Shown here: one piece after another, positions 1-11,500 of the stretch
Layout: each line of letters starts with the position of its first letter
How positions within the stretch are numbered: the stretch's first letter is position 1
Assembly: GCF_028885415.1 (NCBI RefSeq)
Contig: NZ_CP118527.1
Coordinates: forward strand, 3,224,001 to 3,288,000
Direction of reading: 5' to 3'
From: Streptomyces coeruleorubidus
GTDB lineage: Bacteria; Actinomycetota; Actinomycetes; Streptomycetales; Streptomycetaceae
DNA length: 64,000 nt
The notes under the pieces: model-generated
What the model saw: only the letters and a program-made list of their open reading frames with translations
Database searches by the model: none
Told to the model about the DNA's origin: nothing
Made by a program: the position numbers and the translations under genes

Positions 1-15
1 GACTCATCGGCGGCG

Positions 16-513
16 CTACGAGACCGTCGGCGCCGGGGACGGGCCGGTCAGGCCCCGCTCCGCGCGCCAGCCGTCCACGATGGCCGCCTGGAGGCCGAAC
101 ATCTCGGCCTTCTCGTCCGGTTCCTCGTGGTCGTAGCCCAGCAGGTGCAGCACGCCGTGGACGGTGAGCAGCTGGAGCTCCTCGTCCATGGAGTGCTGCG
201 TGTCCGCTTCCTTGCCCTGCTTCTCCGCGACCTCGGGGCACAGCACGATGTCGCCGAGCAGCCCATGCGGCGGCTCGTCGTCGTCCTTGGACGGCGGGCG
301 CAGCTCGTCCATCGGGAAGGACATGACATCCGTGGGGCCCGGCAGGTCCATCCACTGGATGTGCAGCTGCTCCATGGCGGCGGCGTCCACGACGATCACC
401 GAGAGCTCGGAGAGCGGGTGGATGCGCATCCGCGCCAGCGCGTAACGGGCGATGTCGAGGATCGCCTGCTCGTCGACCTCGGTGCCGGACTCGTTGTTGA
501 CGTCGATCGACAT
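16..513 (-). CDS. ybeY: Endoribonuclease YbeY (rRNA maturation)
   Basis: A 165-residue protein of the UPF0054 family, a zinc-dependent single-strand RNase that acts in 16S rRNA 3'-end maturation and 70S quality control. The signature [11 protein letters not shown] lies at residues 119-129 and supplies the three zinc-binding histidines H119, H123 and H129. Length is normal for actinobacteria. It begins 14 bases after the phoH stop, so the two are almost certainly one transcript, as in many bacteria. No strong ribosome-binding site precedes the ATG, which fits translational coupling. Family identity is very secure; the exact start is slightly less so. Confidence 0.96.
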   Translation of the reverse strand: MSIDVNNESGTEVDEQAILDIARYALARMRIHPLSELSVIVVDAAAMEQLHIQWMDLPGPTDVMSFPMDELRPPSKDDDEPPHGLLGDIVLCPEVAEKQGKEADTQHSMDEELQLLTVHGVLHLLGYDHEEPDEKAEMFGLQAAIVDGWRAERGLTGPSPAPTVS

Positions 514-527
514 GGTGCTGTGCTTGT

Positions 528-1595
<1,068 letters not shown>

Positions 1596-1780
1596 GGGCC
1601 GGCGCTGAAGGCCTGCGGTTCCTCCTCTTCACGGCCGCGTAGCTGAGGGCGGCCTCGCGATTCCCAGGGTACGACGGGGGACTGACAACGCCGTAGGGGT
1701 TTTGGGGTGGGGTTTGCAACCAGGGGCGACAGCGGCTCTCGACCGGGTTATTCGAGTGGTGGGTGGACATAGGCCGGGGT

Positions 1781-1800
1781 CCAGGGGCGGAGCCCCCTGG
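1781..1800. terminator. GC hairpin downstream of the PfkB kinase gene
   Basis: Arms CCAGGGG and CCCCTGG form a stem around a short loop, 14 bases past the kinase stop. There is no U-run, as usual for Streptomyces terminators. The sequence also resembles the interspersed 'GGGGCGGAGCCCCC' element common between Streptomyces genes. Confidence 0.55.
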
Positions 1801-1813
1801 TCGGCCAGGACGG

Positions 1814-2950
1814 TCATGCCGAGCGCCGGAACCCGATCGTCGGCACGGCCCGCCGCAAGGGCCAGGGCCTGACCAACTCCTCCGACACAAGCCCCGCCAG
1901 GAACCCGTACCGCCGCAACGCCGCCGGATCCTGCCCCTCCACCGACTGCACCCGCCGCCACCACGCCGCGATCTCCGACCACCCCGGCGCCGACAACGAC
2001 CCCCCGAACTCCTGCACCGACAGCGCCGCGGTCAGCCCGGCGAAGGCCAGCCGGTCCGCCAGCGGCCAGTCCGCCAGCGTGCCGGTGACGAACCCGGCGA
2101 CGAACACGTCCCCCGCCCCCGTCGGATCGAGCGCCGCGACCTCGATCGCCGGCACCTCCGCCGTCTCCCCCGTGCGCCGGTCCACCGCGTACGCGCCGTC
2201 CGCCCCGAGCGTGACCACCGCGAGCGGCACGTACTCGGTCAGCGCGTGCGCCGCCGCCCTTGGGCAGTCCGCGCCCGTGTACCGCATGGCCTCCTCCGCG
2301 TTCGGCAGGAAGGCCTCGCAGTGCCGCAGGTCGGGCAGCGCCGCCAGGTCCCAGGCACCCGTGTCGTCCCAGCCGACGTCGCCGAAGACCCGCGTGCCCT
2401 TGCTCGCGGCCTGGGCGATCCAGGGCGCGCTCACGCCGGGGGCGAGGGAGGCGACGGCGGCACGCGAGCGGGGCGGGCACTCGGGGGCGGGCTCCTCCGG
2501 GGGCGGCTCGTGGCCGTGCGAGACCATCGTGCGCTCCCCCTCGTAGGCCATGGAGACCGTCACCGGGGAGTGCCAGCCGGGCACCGTGCGCGACGGGGAG
2601 AGGTCGATGCCCTCGCCGTGCTCCAGGGCGTCCCAGCAGTAGTCGCCGTAGTGGTCGTCGCCGAAGGCCGCCGCGAGGGACGTCCTGAGGCCGAGGCGGG
2701 CCAGCGCGGTGGCCATGTTGGCGACGCCTCCGGGGCTCGACCCCATTCCGCGCGCCCAGGACTCGGTCCCGCGCACCGGGGCGGAGTCGAGCCCGGTGAA
2801 GATGATGTCGAGGAAGACGGTGCCGGTGAGATAGACGTCCCAGGGCGGGTCGTCCGGCGCGCGCAGCGGGGCGAGGGGATCGACCTGGGTCTGACGGTGC
2901 GATCCCTTTCCGGCCGGGCCCTTTCCTGCCGGGGCGGTGGACGCGATCAC
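1814..2950 (-). CDS. PfkB/ribokinase-family carbohydrate kinase
   Basis: A 378-residue sugar kinase of the PfkB superfamily. The N-terminal signature GGVANMATALARLG begins at residue 74. The C-terminal signature DPTGAGD at residues 275-281 contains the catalytic Asp and anion-hole Gly residues. The GTG start follows AGGGAG at good spacing, and the first 35 residues are an unstructured extension. The substrate cannot be read from sequence. The upstream neighbour on the same strand is a sugar-acid dehydratase-like enzyme, so a catabolic pair is possible. However, a glucarate dehydratase product is not a typical PfkB substrate, and no aldolase is nearby. Adenosine kinase or a nucleoside kinase is an alternative. 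Confidence 0.88.
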   Translation of the reverse strand: MIASTAPAGKGPAGKGSHRQTQVDPLAPLRAPDDPPWDVYLTGTVFLDIIFTGLDSAPVRGTESWARGMGSSPGGVANMATALARLGLRTSLAAAFGDDHYGDYCWDALEHGEGIDLSPSRTVPGWHSPVTVSMAYEGERTMVSHGHEPPPEEPAPECPPRSRAAVASLAPGVSAPWIAQAASKGTRVFGDVGWDDTGAWDLAALPDLRHCEAFLPNAEEAMRYTGADCPRAAAHALTEYVPLAVVTLGADGAYAVDRRTGETAEVPAIEVAALDPTGAGDVFVAGFVTGTLADWPLADRLAFAGLTAALSVQEFGGSLSAPGWSEIAAWWRRVQSVEGQDPAALRRYGFLAGLVSEELVRPWPLRRAVPTIGFRRSA

Positions 2951-3089
2951 GATGCGCTCCCTGACGTGGTGCGGACCAGGCCAGTGTGCACCACACCACC
3001 GACAACGTGACGCCGATCACGCCGGACCCACCCGTTCCGTCAGCTCGCGCCGGCCCCCGCGCGCCCCCTGGGCGACCGGTGAGCCGGCA

Positions 3090-4385
3090 CTACCAGCGGG
3101 GCATCGAGGGCGTCACCCACTCCGGGTCGGCGACCCGCATGGCCGCCGCGTCGTCGCGGTCCCGCAGCGCACCGTCGTCCAGCCACCGCCGGTGCAGTAC
3201 GGCCAGCCGCTCACGGTCGAGTTCCACGCCGAGCCCGGGCGCGTCGGACACGGTCACCTTGCCGCCCTCGAAGCCGAGCCGCTCGGTGAGCACGTCCTCC
3301 GACTGCCAGGGGTAGTGGGAGTCGCAGGCGTGGTGGAGGTTCGGGACGGTGGCCGCCACGTGGGTCATCGCGGCGAGCGAGATGCCCAGGTGGGTGTTGG
3401 AGTGCATCGACACGCCGACGCCGAAGGTGCGGCAGACGGCGGCGAGCTGCTGGGTGTTGCGCAGCCCGCCCCAGTAGTGGTGGTCGGAGAGCACCACCTG
3501 GACGGCGCCGCCGGCGCCCCTGGTGAACGCCTCCTTGATCTCGGCGAAGGTCGTCACGCACATGTTGGTGGCGAGCGGCACCCCGGTCCGCTCGGCGACC
3601 TCGGCCATGGCGGGGGTGCCGAGGGTCGGGTCCTCCAGGTACTCCAGGACGTCCCCGAGTTCCCGCGCCACCTTCAGCGAGGTCTCCAGGGACCAGGCGC
3701 CGTTGGGGTCGAGCCGCAGCGGGTGCCCGGGGAACGCCTCGGCGAGCGCCCGGACGGCCGCGATCTCCTCGTCGGGCGGGAAGACACCGCCCTTGAGCTT
3801 GAAGGAGGTGAAGCCGTACCGCTCGGTGAACCGGCGGGCCTGTGCCACTACGCCGGCCGGGTCGACGGCGGCTCCCCAGTCGTCCTTCTCGCAGGCGACG
3901 CCCTCCGGGTGCTCGGCCCACTTGTAGAACAGGTACGCGCTGTACTCGACGGCGTCGCGCACCTTGCCGCCGAGCAGCGCGTGCACGGGCAGCCCGAGGG
4001 TCTTGCCGAGGGCGTCGAGGCAGGCGACCTCGAAGGCGGAGACGACGGACAGCCGCAGCTTGTCGGCGGTCTGGACGCCGCGCAGCCCGCCGACGTCGAC
4101 GGCGTTCTCGACCCGGGAGGCGTCCACCGCGACCCGGTCCGCGACCGTGAACAGCCCGTTCAGGTCGCTGACCTGCCGTCCCTTCAGCCGCTCGGCGAAG
4201 GGCCGGGCCAGCTCCAGGTACTTGGTGTCGCCGTAGGTCTCCCCCACGCCCGTCACCCCGTCCGCCGTGACGACCTCGACGATCAGCCGGGGCGTGTACG
4301 GCTGGTGCACGCCCTGCGTGTTCAGCAGCGGCGGGTCCGCGACCAGGATCGGAGTCAGCCGTACGTCGGTGATGGCGAGGTTCAC
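3090..4385 (-). CDS. Enolase-superfamily dehydratase, glucarate dehydratase type
   Basis: A 431-residue member of the enolase superfamily, glucarate dehydratase-like subgroup, which abstracts a proton alpha to a carboxylate and eliminates water from a sugar acid. The GTG start at 4385 is preceded by GGAG eight bases away. An in-frame ATG at 4448 lacks such a site. Visible active-site elements are KLK (K196, K198), DPNGAW (D226, N228), E251 in LEDP, N275, D301 in SDHHYWGG and H328 in MHSNTHLG. The H/D pair and Lys pair are what D-glucarate dehydratases use. The true substrate (glucarate, idarate, galactarate or other) is not determined. A palindrome about 50 bases upstream is a likely operator. 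Confidence 0.85.
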   Translation of the reverse strand: MNLAITDVRLTPILVADPPLLNTQGVHQPYTPRLIVEVVTADGVTGVGETYGDTKYLELARPFAERLKGRQVSDLNGLFTVADRVAVDASRVENAVDVGGLRGVQTADKLRLSVVSAFEVACLDALGKTLGLPVHALLGGKVRDAVEYSAYLFYKWAEHPEGVACEKDDWGAAVDPAGVVAQARRFTERYGFTSFKLKGGVFPPDEEIAAVRALAEAFPGHPLRLDPNGAWSLETSLKVARELGDVLEYLEDPTLGTPAMAEVAERTGVPLATNMCVTTFAEIKEAFTRGAGGAVQVVLSDHHYWGGLRNTQQLAAVCRTFGVGVSMHSNTHLGISLAAMTHVAATVPNLHHACDSHYPWQSEDVLTERLGFEGGKVTVSDAPGLGVELDRERLAVLHRRWLDDGALRDRDDAAAMRVADPEWVTPSMPRW

Positions 4386-4857
4386 GGAGCGGCTCCTACG
4401 AGGTCGAGTCCCGCGGTGAGCGCGAGCATCCCCCCATGTAGACATCATCTACGTATGAGAATGGAGATTAAATACGCGAACAAGGACCGTCAACCGCCCG
4501 AAGCGGCCCGATTACCGGTGAACCTTGCGTGAGAGCCCAGGCGTCACGTCCCGGACGCGGAACTGCCGAGGAGCGGATCGTCGCCGTGATGCGCGAGATC
4601 CGGGCGAAGGTGGAAGCGACGGTTCCAGGGGCCGGGTCGATGCACTGGCGTTGGCGAGAACGCCCACGACGCCTTGCGAAAGGCGCTCGTTTACCCGGAC
4701 TTCACCGCACCAAACACAACGTGCGCCACATCACACCCTCCGGGTTAACTCGTACGACTACTTGCTTGATACAAATTGCCCGCGCGTTCCTGTCCGTCGA
4801 CGGTCGTCGCCCAATCCCCCTTCTCCCCCGCTCCTTTCGCACGCCCTGGGAACGCCC
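4386..4857. other. Intergenic regulatory gap between dehydratase and MFS genes
   Basis: About 470 bases without a convincing gene. The dehydratase end (4440-4480) is AT-rich for this genome and carries an inverted repeat. From about 4529 to 4640 one plus-strand frame has protein-like sequence (GTAEERIVAVMREIRAKVEA) that ends without domain structure. It may be a decayed fragment of a lost gene but could be chance. The rest shows no RNA gene or clear promoter to me. Confidence 0.5.
4438..4452. promoter_or_regulatory. Inverted-repeat operator upstream of the dehydratase gene
   Basis: The arms GTAGA and TCTAC are separated by five bases, in a local AT-rich patch 53-67 bases upstream of the dehydratase start. 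Size and spacing fit a GntR- or IclR-type dimer site, but no such regulator gene lies in the window. Repressor identity is inference. Confidence 0.45.
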
Positions 4858-6171
4858 GTGTTCGCCCCCCGCACCACCCCCTGGCCCCTCGTCGCCCTTT
4901 TCACGGCCGGGTACCTCGCCCCGTATCTGCTGCCGACCACCGTCGGCAGACTCGACTCGGGCCTTCCGCTCTCCGCCACCCAGGCCGGCGCCGTCGGCAG
5001 CGCTCTGCTGCTGAGTTCGGCGACCGCCGGATTCGCCCTGGCCTCACGGGTCGAACGGATCGGGGCCCGCACCCTCGCCCGGCTCGGGCTCGCGCTGGCC
5101 CTGCTCGGCTACGGCGTTGCCGCACTGACCACCGCCGTCCCGGCCGTCGTCGCAGGCGCGGTCCTCGGCGGGTTCGGCTCCGGCACGGCCACCACCGTCG
5201 CCGCCACCCTCATCGCCGCGCAGAGGGATCCGCACCGGGCCTCCACGGCCGGTCTGCTCACCGTCTCCGCCCTCGCGGGCGCCGTGTATCTGACGGTCCC
5301 GCACCTCGGTCCGGGGCACGGCCTGCCCCTGGCCGCGATCGCCCTCACGGCCCTGGCCGTGTGGCCGCTGACCGGCCGCCTGCCCGCCGGTACGCCCGCC
5401 ACGCCCACGCGGCACCACAAGGCACGGCTGCCACACGCCCGTTCGGGCCTGGTGCTGGCCGCCGCCATGGTGTGCTGGTCGCTCGCCCAGAACTCCCTGT
5501 GGGGCGTGAGCGGACAGATCGGACTGACCCAGGCCCACCTCGGCGAGGCCACCGTCGGTGCCGTCTTCGCCGTGGCGCTGGGCGCCGGACTGACCGGGGT
5601 CCTCGCGGCCGGCGCGCTCGGGGCGCGGCTGGGACGCGCGGTGCCGATCGGGGCGGGCACGGTCCTCATCGCCGGCTGCATCGTGCTCAGCGCCTCCGCG
5701 ACCGACCTGGTGAGCTTCGCGACCGGCGAGATCGCCTGGAACACCCTGTATCCGGTGGTGCTGTCGTACCTGATCGGGCTCGCCGCCTCGCTGGACCCGC
5801 GTGGCCGCTGGGCCGTGCTCGTCGGCTCGGCGTCCTCGCTGGGCACGGCCGCCGGGCCGCTCACCGGCAGTGTGCTGTCGGCGCAGGCCGGCTTCCCGGT
5901 CATGGGCGCGATCCTGGCCGCCGGTCTGCTGGTGGTCGCCCTGCCGATGACCGCTGTCGCCCTGCACACGAGCGGACGCCCGCTGCTTGCCGGGGCGATC
6001 CGCCGCCGCGGCGGCCACCCGGCCGCCCTGGTCGCCGCCACCACGGGCACCCGCACCGGCGCGGTCCCCGAGATCGGCGCTCCGGAACAGCCGGTGGTGG
6101 AGATCCCCCTGGACACCCCGGCCGTCCCGGCCCAGCGCGCCTACGGCAAGGCAGGGTCGGAGGTCCTGTGA
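4858..6171 (+). CDS. Major facilitator superfamily (MFS) transporter
   Basis: A 437-residue membrane protein with about twelve hydrophobic helices in two halves, typical of MFS permeases in the cytoplasmic membrane. The GTG at 4858 (V-FAPRTTPWP) is chosen because the first helix starts eight residues later and a GGGA lies just upstream. The open frame extends about 110 codons further 5', but that part is low-quality, non-hydrophobic sequence overlapping the regulatory gap. The second half contains a conserved stretch of small residues (VGSASSLGTAAGPLTGSVLS). The C-terminus is a hydrophilic tail. The substrate is unknown. The gene converges on adenosine deaminase with only 13 bases between stops. 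Confidence 0.85.
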   Translation: MFAPRTTPWPLVALFTAGYLAPYLLPTTVGRLDSGLPLSATQAGAVGSALLLSSATAGFALASRVERIGARTLARLGLALALLGYGVAALTTAVPAVVAGAVLGGFGSGTATTVAATLIAAQRDPHRASTAGLLTVSALAGAVYLTVPHLGPGHGLPLAAIALTALAVWPLTGRLPAGTPATPTRHHKARLPHARSGLVLAAAMVCWSLAQNSLWGVSGQIGLTQAHLGEATVGAVFAVALGAGLTGVLAAGALGARLGRAVPIGAGTVLIAGCIVLSASATDLVSFATGEIAWNTLYPVVLSYLIGLAASLDPRGRWAVLVGSASSLGTAAGPLTGSVLSAQAGFPVMGAILAAGLLVVALPMTAVALHTSGRPLLAGAIRRRGGHPAALVAATTGTRTGAVPEIGAPEQPVVEIPLDTPAVPAQRAYGKAGSEVL

Positions 6172-6184
6172 GGCCGCGGGTTCC

Positions 6185-7177
6185 TCAGCGGAACTCGTAG
6201 GCCTCCACCTCGGCGAGATACCGCGCCCGCAACTCCTCGTCGTCCTCCAGGAACGAGGCGAGGAAGGAGTTGCGGGCGAGCTCGCGCAGCCGCTCCTCGC
6301 CCAGGCCGAGGGTGTCGCGCACGGCGTCGAAGTTGTCACCGGCGTACCCGCCGAAGTAGGCCGGGTCGTCCGAGTTGACCGTGCACATGAGGCCGGCGTC
6401 CAGCATGGCGGGCAGCGGATGGTCGGCGAGGGTGTCGACGGTCCGCAGCCGGACGTTCGACAGGGGGCACAGCGTCAGCGGCACCCGCTCCCGCACCAGC
6501 CGCTCCACCAGCGCCGGGTCCTCCACGCAGCGCAGCCCGTGGTCGACCCGCTCGACGCCGAGGACGTCCAGGGCCTCGGTGATGTACTCCGGCGGCCCCT
6601 CCTCACCGGCGTGCGCGACCCGCCTGAGGCCGAGCGCGGCGGCGGCCTCGTACACCTCGCGGAACTTCGCCGGCGGATGCCCGACCTCGGCCGAGTCGAG
6701 GCCGACGCCGGTGATCCGGTCCAGGTACGGCTTGGCCGCCTGAAGGGCCGCCAGGGCCGACTCGGCGGACTCGTCGCGCAGGAAGCACATGATCAGCCGG
6801 GTCGAGACGCCGTGCTGTGACTCGCTGTCGCCCAGCGCCCGCCACAGCCCCTCGACGACCGTGCCGAGTTCCAGCCCGCGGCTGGTGTGGGCCTGCGGGT
6901 CGAAGAAGATCTCCGCGTGCCGCACGCCCTGGGCGGCGGCGCGTTCGAGGTAGGCGTTCGCGAGGTCCTCGAAGTCCCGCTCGGTGCGCAGGACGGCCAT
7001 GAGCTCGTAGTACAGGTTCAAGAACGACTGGAGGTCCTCGAACCGGTACGCCTCGCGCAGCTCGTCCGTGTCCGCGTACGGCAGCGTGACGCCATTGCGC
7101 GCGGCGAGCTCGAAAGCAAGTTCCGGTTCCAGGGTGCCTTCGATATGAAGGTGCAGTTCGGCTTTGGGGAGGGACAT
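6185..7177 (-). CDS. Adenosine deaminase family protein
   Basis: A 330-residue amidohydrolase that deaminates adenosine (or a related purine) in the cytoplasm. Metal ligands H9 and H11 are in AELHLHIEG. Further motifs are HAGEE, the LCPLSNV segment and the acidic VNSDDPAYFGG near the C-terminus. The ATG at 7177 is used because homologous proteins begin M-S-L-P-K-A-E-L-H. The open frame extends upstream only by overlapping RNase Z. It starts 20 bases after the rnz stop, so it is the third gene of the HIT-rnz-add operon. It might be an adenine or 6-aminodeoxyfutalosine-type deaminase, which sequence alone does not exclude. Confidence 0.9.
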   Translation of the reverse strand: MSLPKAELHLHIEGTLEPELAFELAARNGVTLPYADTDELREAYRFEDLQSFLNLYYELMAVLRTERDFEDLANAYLERAAAQGVRHAEIFFDPQAHTSRGLELGTVVEGLWRALGDSESQHGVSTRLIMCFLRDESAESALAALQAAKPYLDRITGVGLDSAEVGHPPAKFREVYEAAAALGLRRVAHAGEEGPPEYITEALDVLGVERVDHGLRCVEDPALVERLVRERVPLTLCPLSNVRLRTVDTLADHPLPAMLDAGLMCTVNSDDPAYFGGYAGDNFDAVRDTLGLGEERLRELARNSFLASFLEDDEELRARYLAEVEAYEFR

Positions 7178-7197
7178 CAATTCATCGTACGGGCGTA

Positions 7198-8103
7198 CTA
7201 CCGACGCTTCGGGACCGGCACCCGCAGCAGATCGTGCGCCACGGTCAGCTCCCCCTCGTACCCCGCCGCCCGTGCCTGCCGCTCGAACTCCTCCGGGTCG
7301 TGGTAGCGCTGGCTGAAGTGGGTCAGCACGAGGTGCCGCACACCGCCGTCCCGGGCCACCCGCGCGGCCTGACTCGCCGTCAGATGGCCGTGCTCCACGG
7401 CGAGTTGCTCGTCCTCGTCGAGGAAGGTCGACTCGATGACGAGCATGTCGCAGCCCTCGGCGAGCTCGTACACCCCGTCGCACAGCCGGGTGTCCATGAC
7501 GAACGCGAACCGCTGCCCGCGCCGCACCTCGCTGACGTCGTCGAGCGATACCCCGCCGAGCGACCCCTCGCGCTGGATCCGGCCGACGTCCGGCCCCTTG
7601 ATGCCGTACGCGGCGAGCCGCTCGGGCAGCATGCGGCGGCCGTCGTGCTCGATGATCCGGTAGCCGTACGACTCGATCGAGTGCGACAGTCTGCGGGCGT
7701 CCAGCGTGTACGACGGCGTGACCGCGAGCACGCCGTCCCCGTCGGCCGGGGCCTCGGTGATGAAGACGGTCGCGCGGTAGGGCGTGGCGAACTGGAGCCG
7801 CTCGTAGAAGCGCTGCCCGGACTTCGGGTAGTGGGCGGTGATCTCGTGCGGCACCTGGTCGAGGTTGATGCGCTGGATGACCCCGGGCAAGCCCAGTGCG
7901 TGGTCGCCGTGGAAGTGCGTGACGCAGAGCCGGTTCAGGTCGTGCGCGGCGACCCCGGCACGCACCATCTGGCGCTGCGTGCCCTCGCCGGGGTCGAACA
8001 GGATGCCCTCGCCGTCCCAGCGGAGCAGGTAGCCGTTGTGGTTGCGGTGGCGGGTCGGGACCTGGCTGGCGGTGCCGAGCACCACGAGTTCGCGTACGGA
8101 CAA
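7198..8103 (-). CDS. rnz: Ribonuclease Z
   Basis: A 301-residue metallo-beta-lactamase-fold tRNA 3' processing endonuclease (ElaC/RNase Z). The zinc motif THFHGDH is at residues 62-68, and a C-terminal HxxT/LTHFSQRY element supplies the last ligand. The start is a rare TTG six bases after the stop of the HIT gene. The next in-frame candidates would cut into the first beta strand ([19 protein letters not shown]), so the TTG is preferred. The position within the operon implies translational coupling. Confidence 0.93.
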   Translation of the reverse strand: MSVRELVVLGTASQVPTRHRNHNGYLLRWDGEGILFDPGEGTQRQMVRAGVAAHDLNRLCVTHFHGDHALGLPGVIQRINLDQVPHEITAHYPKSGQRFYERLQFATPYRATVFITEAPADGDGVLAVTPSYTLDARRLSHSIESYGYRIIEHDGRRMLPERLAAYGIKGPDVGRIQREGSLGGVSLDDVSEVRRGQRFAFVMDTRLCDGVYELAEGCDMLVIESTFLDEDEQLAVEHGHLTASQAARVARDGGVRHLVLTHFSQRYHDPEEFERQARAAGYEGELTVAHDLLRVPVPKRR

Positions 8104-8109
8104 GGCTGA

Positions 8110-8463
8110 TTACCCCGGAGGCCAGTCGAGGCCGCGGCCGCCGAGCACGTGACCGTGCACGTGCCAGACCGTCTGGCCGGCGCCGCTGCCGGTGTTGAAC
8201 ACGAGGCGGTAGCTGTCCAGCTTGTCCTCGTCGGCGACGGCCTGGGCCTCGCGGAGCACGTCCGCGGTGAGGGACGGGTCGGCGGCGGCGAGTGCGGCGG
8301 CGTTCTCGTAGTGCGCCTTGGGGATGATCAGGACGTGGGTGGGGGCCTGGGGGTTGATGTCGCGGAACGCGACGGTGGTGTCCGTCTGGCGGACGATCGT
8401 CGCCGGGATGGTTCCGGCGACGATTTTGCAGAACAGGCAGTCGCCCTGTGGCTCCCCTGCCAT
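8110..8463 (-). CDS. HIT-domain nucleotide-binding protein
   Basis: A 117-residue histidine-triad protein (HinT/PKCI branch) that hydrolyses nucleoside phosphoramidates. The zinc-like Cys pair in CLFCKIV opens the protein and the triad HVHGHVLGG lies near the C-terminus. The ATG at 8463 has an excellent GGAGG five bases upstream, so a longer frame from 8508 is rejected. It is the first gene of a three-gene operon with rnz and adenosine deaminase. Confidence 0.94.
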   Translation of the reverse strand: MAGEPQGDCLFCKIVAGTIPATIVRQTDTTVAFRDINPQAPTHVLIIPKAHYENAAALAAADPSLTADVLREAQAVADEDKLDSYRLVFNTGSGAGQTVWHVHGHVLGGRGLDWPPG

Positions 8464-8535
8464 TTTTCCTCCGGGGGTTGACCGAATGTGGGTGTCCGAC
8501 TCGGGCATCGTATCGTCGTCGGGTGCGGGTGGTTT

Positions 8536-8566
8536 GTGGCTGGTCGCGCAGTTCCTCGCGCCCCTA
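8536..8566. repeat. Interspersed Streptomyces GC repeat, copy 1
   Basis: About 31 bases reading GTGGCTGGTCGCGCAGTT and onward to CGCGCCCCTA. It lies at the 3' end of the tricorn gene and includes its TAG stop. The same element in reverse orientation lies at 26773-26802. CGCG arms can pair, so it may serve as a terminator. Such elements recur in Streptomyces intergenic regions. Confidence 0.7.
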
Positions 8567-11500
8567 AGTAGGCAGGCCTGGGGGCGTCTTTGCGGGTACT
8601 GTCTCCAGGCTTTCGAGCGCCATGCGAATGGCCTCGTCCAGTTGGGCGTCCCTGCCCGCCACGTAGTCCTGCGGACGCTGCACCACCTCCACGTCCGGAT
8701 CGACCCCGTGGTTCTCCACCCCCCACTCGTAGCCCTCCAGCCAGAAGGCGTACTTGGGTTGGGTCACCAGGGTGCCGTCCACCAACCGGTACCGGCTGTC
8801 GATGCCGATGACGCCGCCCCAGGTGCGGGTGCCGACGACCGGGCCCAGGCCGAGAGCCTTGATCGCGGCGTTGACGATGTCGCCGTCGGAGCCGGAGAAC
8901 TCGTTGGCGACGGCCACGACGGGGCCGCGGGGGGCGTCCTCGGGGTAGCTGTAGGGGCGCATGCCGCGGGGGACGGCCCATCCGACGATGCGGCGGGCGA
9001 GTTTCTCGACGACCAGCTGGGAGGTGTGGCCGCCGCGGTTCTCGCGGACGTCGACGACCAGACCCTCGCGGGCGACCTCGACGCGCAGGTCGCGGTGGAT
9101 CTGGGCCCAGCCGGGCGCCTGCATGTCCGGGACGTGCAGGTATCCGAGGCGGCCGCCGGACTTCTCGTGGACGTAGGCGCGCCGGTCGGCGACCCAGGCG
9201 TGGTACCGCAGCGGCTCCTCGTCCGCGACCGGGACGACGACGGCGTGCCGCGGGTCGCCGCCGCCGGACGGGGAGATGGTCAGCTCGACCGGCTTGCCCG
9301 CCGTGCCGATCAGCAGCGGGCCGGGCCCTGCCACCGGGTCGACCGGCTGTCCGGCGATCGCGAGGATGGCGTCCCCGGGGCGTACGGCGACGCCGGGCGC
9401 GGCCAGCGGGCTGCGGGCGTCCGGGTCGGAGGTCTCGGAGGGCAGGATGCGGTCGACGCGCCAACTGCCGTCCTCGTGGCGGGAGATGTCGGCGCCGAGC
9501 AGGCCCTGGCGGGGACCGCCGCCGAATCCCCCGCGCGGGGTGACGTAGGCGTGCGAGGTGCCGAGTTCGCCCTGCACCTCCCACAGCAGGTCGACCAGGT
9601 CGTCGTGGGTGGCGAGCCGGTCCACGACCGGCCGGTAGCGGTCGAGGACGCCGGCCCAGTCGACGCCGCTCATGTCCGGCCGCCAGAAGTGGTCCCGCAT
9701 GATGCGGCCGTTCTCGTCGAACATCTGCCGCCACTCGGCGGCCGGGTCGACGAACTGGCGTACGCGGCCCAGGTCGACGGTGATGTTGGTGTCGCTGTCG
9801 TCGTCGTTCGAGGCGCGCCGGTCGCTGGGGACGACCTTCAGCCGCCCGTCGGTCCACAGCAGCACCCGCTTGCCGTCGCCGCTGACCTCGAAGTGGTCGG
9901 CGTCGACGGCGAGATGCTCGACGCGCTGCTGGGCGAGGTCGTACCGCTCCAGCTCGGACTTGGGGTCGGGGTCGTCCGGGGTGGCCCGGGACGCGCCGAG
10001 CACACCGGCGACCGGGTGGCGCAGCCACAGGACGCCGTCCTTGGCGGCCCGCAGGTTGGAGTAGCGGGCGGCCTCGACCGGGAAGGGCACGATGCGGTCG
10101 GCGAGGCCTTCGAGGTCGATGCGCGTGGTGGGGGTGCCCTCGCTGTCGGGGGTCTCCTCCCGGTCGGGCGTCTCGAAGGACCGGCCGTGCCGCTGCGGCC
10201 CGAACGGGGAGGGTGTGGTGGCCGCGAGCGTGATCAGATGCGGCCGGGCGCCCTCCACGAAGGCCAGGTCGAAGACGTGCTCGTCGTAGACCGGGTCGAA
10301 GGAGCGGGTCGACAGGAACGCGAGGTGCTTGCCGTCCGTCGTGAACGCCGGCGCGTAGTCCTGGAAGCGCAGCGGGGTCGCCTCGGTGACCGACAGGTCG
10401 GTGGTGTTGGCGAGCTTCAGCTGGCACAGGGGCCGCGGACCGGGGTGGGACCAGGCGAGCCAGGAGGAGTCGGGCGAGAAGACGAGCCCGGACACATCAC
10501 CGTCCTCGCTGCGGTCGACCTCCCGCACCTCACCCGTCTCCCTCTCGACGAGCAGCAGGCGCCCGTCGTGGGAGGCCACGGCCGCGCGGCTGCCGTCCGG
10601 TGCCATGGCGAGGTCCAGCACCCTGCCGAGCTGCCCGGCGGCGAGCCGGCGCGGTGTCGCACCCGGGGCGAGGCCGGTGGCGGGCGCGAACTCCAGGGCG
10701 TCGTCGCCCTCGGCGTCCGTCACCCACACCACCCATTCCTCGCCGTCCGCGCGGAACGCCCGCGGCAGCCGGGCCCGCACCCCGGGCGTCGCGGCCAGGG
10801 CGCGGGCCGGGCCGGAACGGTGGGTGACCCAGTGGACGCAGCCGCGTACGGACACGGCGCTGCCGCGCGCGGTGTGGTCCGGGGACGCCGACCCGAACCA
10901 GCGGGAGGCGTTCACCGGGAACGGCTGGAGATCGACGCGCTGGCCGCCGAGCCGCACCTCCAGCCGCCGCGGCTCGGCCCCGTCCAGGTCGTCCAGCACC
11001 CACAGCTCACCGGCACTGGAGTAGACGACACGGGTGCCGTCGGTCGCGGCATGCCGGGCGTAGAAGCCGTCGAGCGGGGTGTGCCGACGCAGGTCGGACC
11101 CGTCGGCGAGGGAGGAGTACAGCGCGCCGGTGCCCTCGTGGTCGGACAGGAAGGCGACTCGCTCCCCCACCCACAGCGGGTACTCGATGTTCCCGTCCAC
11201 CCCCTCGTGGAGCCGTACGAACTCGCCGTCTCCATCAGGGTCGATCCACAACTTCCCGGCGGTACCGCCCCGATACCGCTTCCACCAGGCGGCCTCGCGC
11301 CCCATCGGCGCGGACAGCAGGACGACACTCGGCCCGTAGGCGATGTCACCGACCGGCCCGTACGGCAGGGTGGTGGCCGGGCCGCCGTCGAGCGGCACGG
11401 CACGCGCCCAGGTGCGGCGCAGGCTCGCCTGCCCCTGGGAGCTGATCGCGAGTACCTTGCCGTCCGGGGTCCAGCCACGCACCTGGGTCTTCAGACTGCC

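Noticed and set aside
4525..4857. 110-codon N-terminal extension of the MFS transporter
   Set aside because: The extension is not hydrophobic and has no family character; the GTG at 4858 sits just before the first transmembrane helix.
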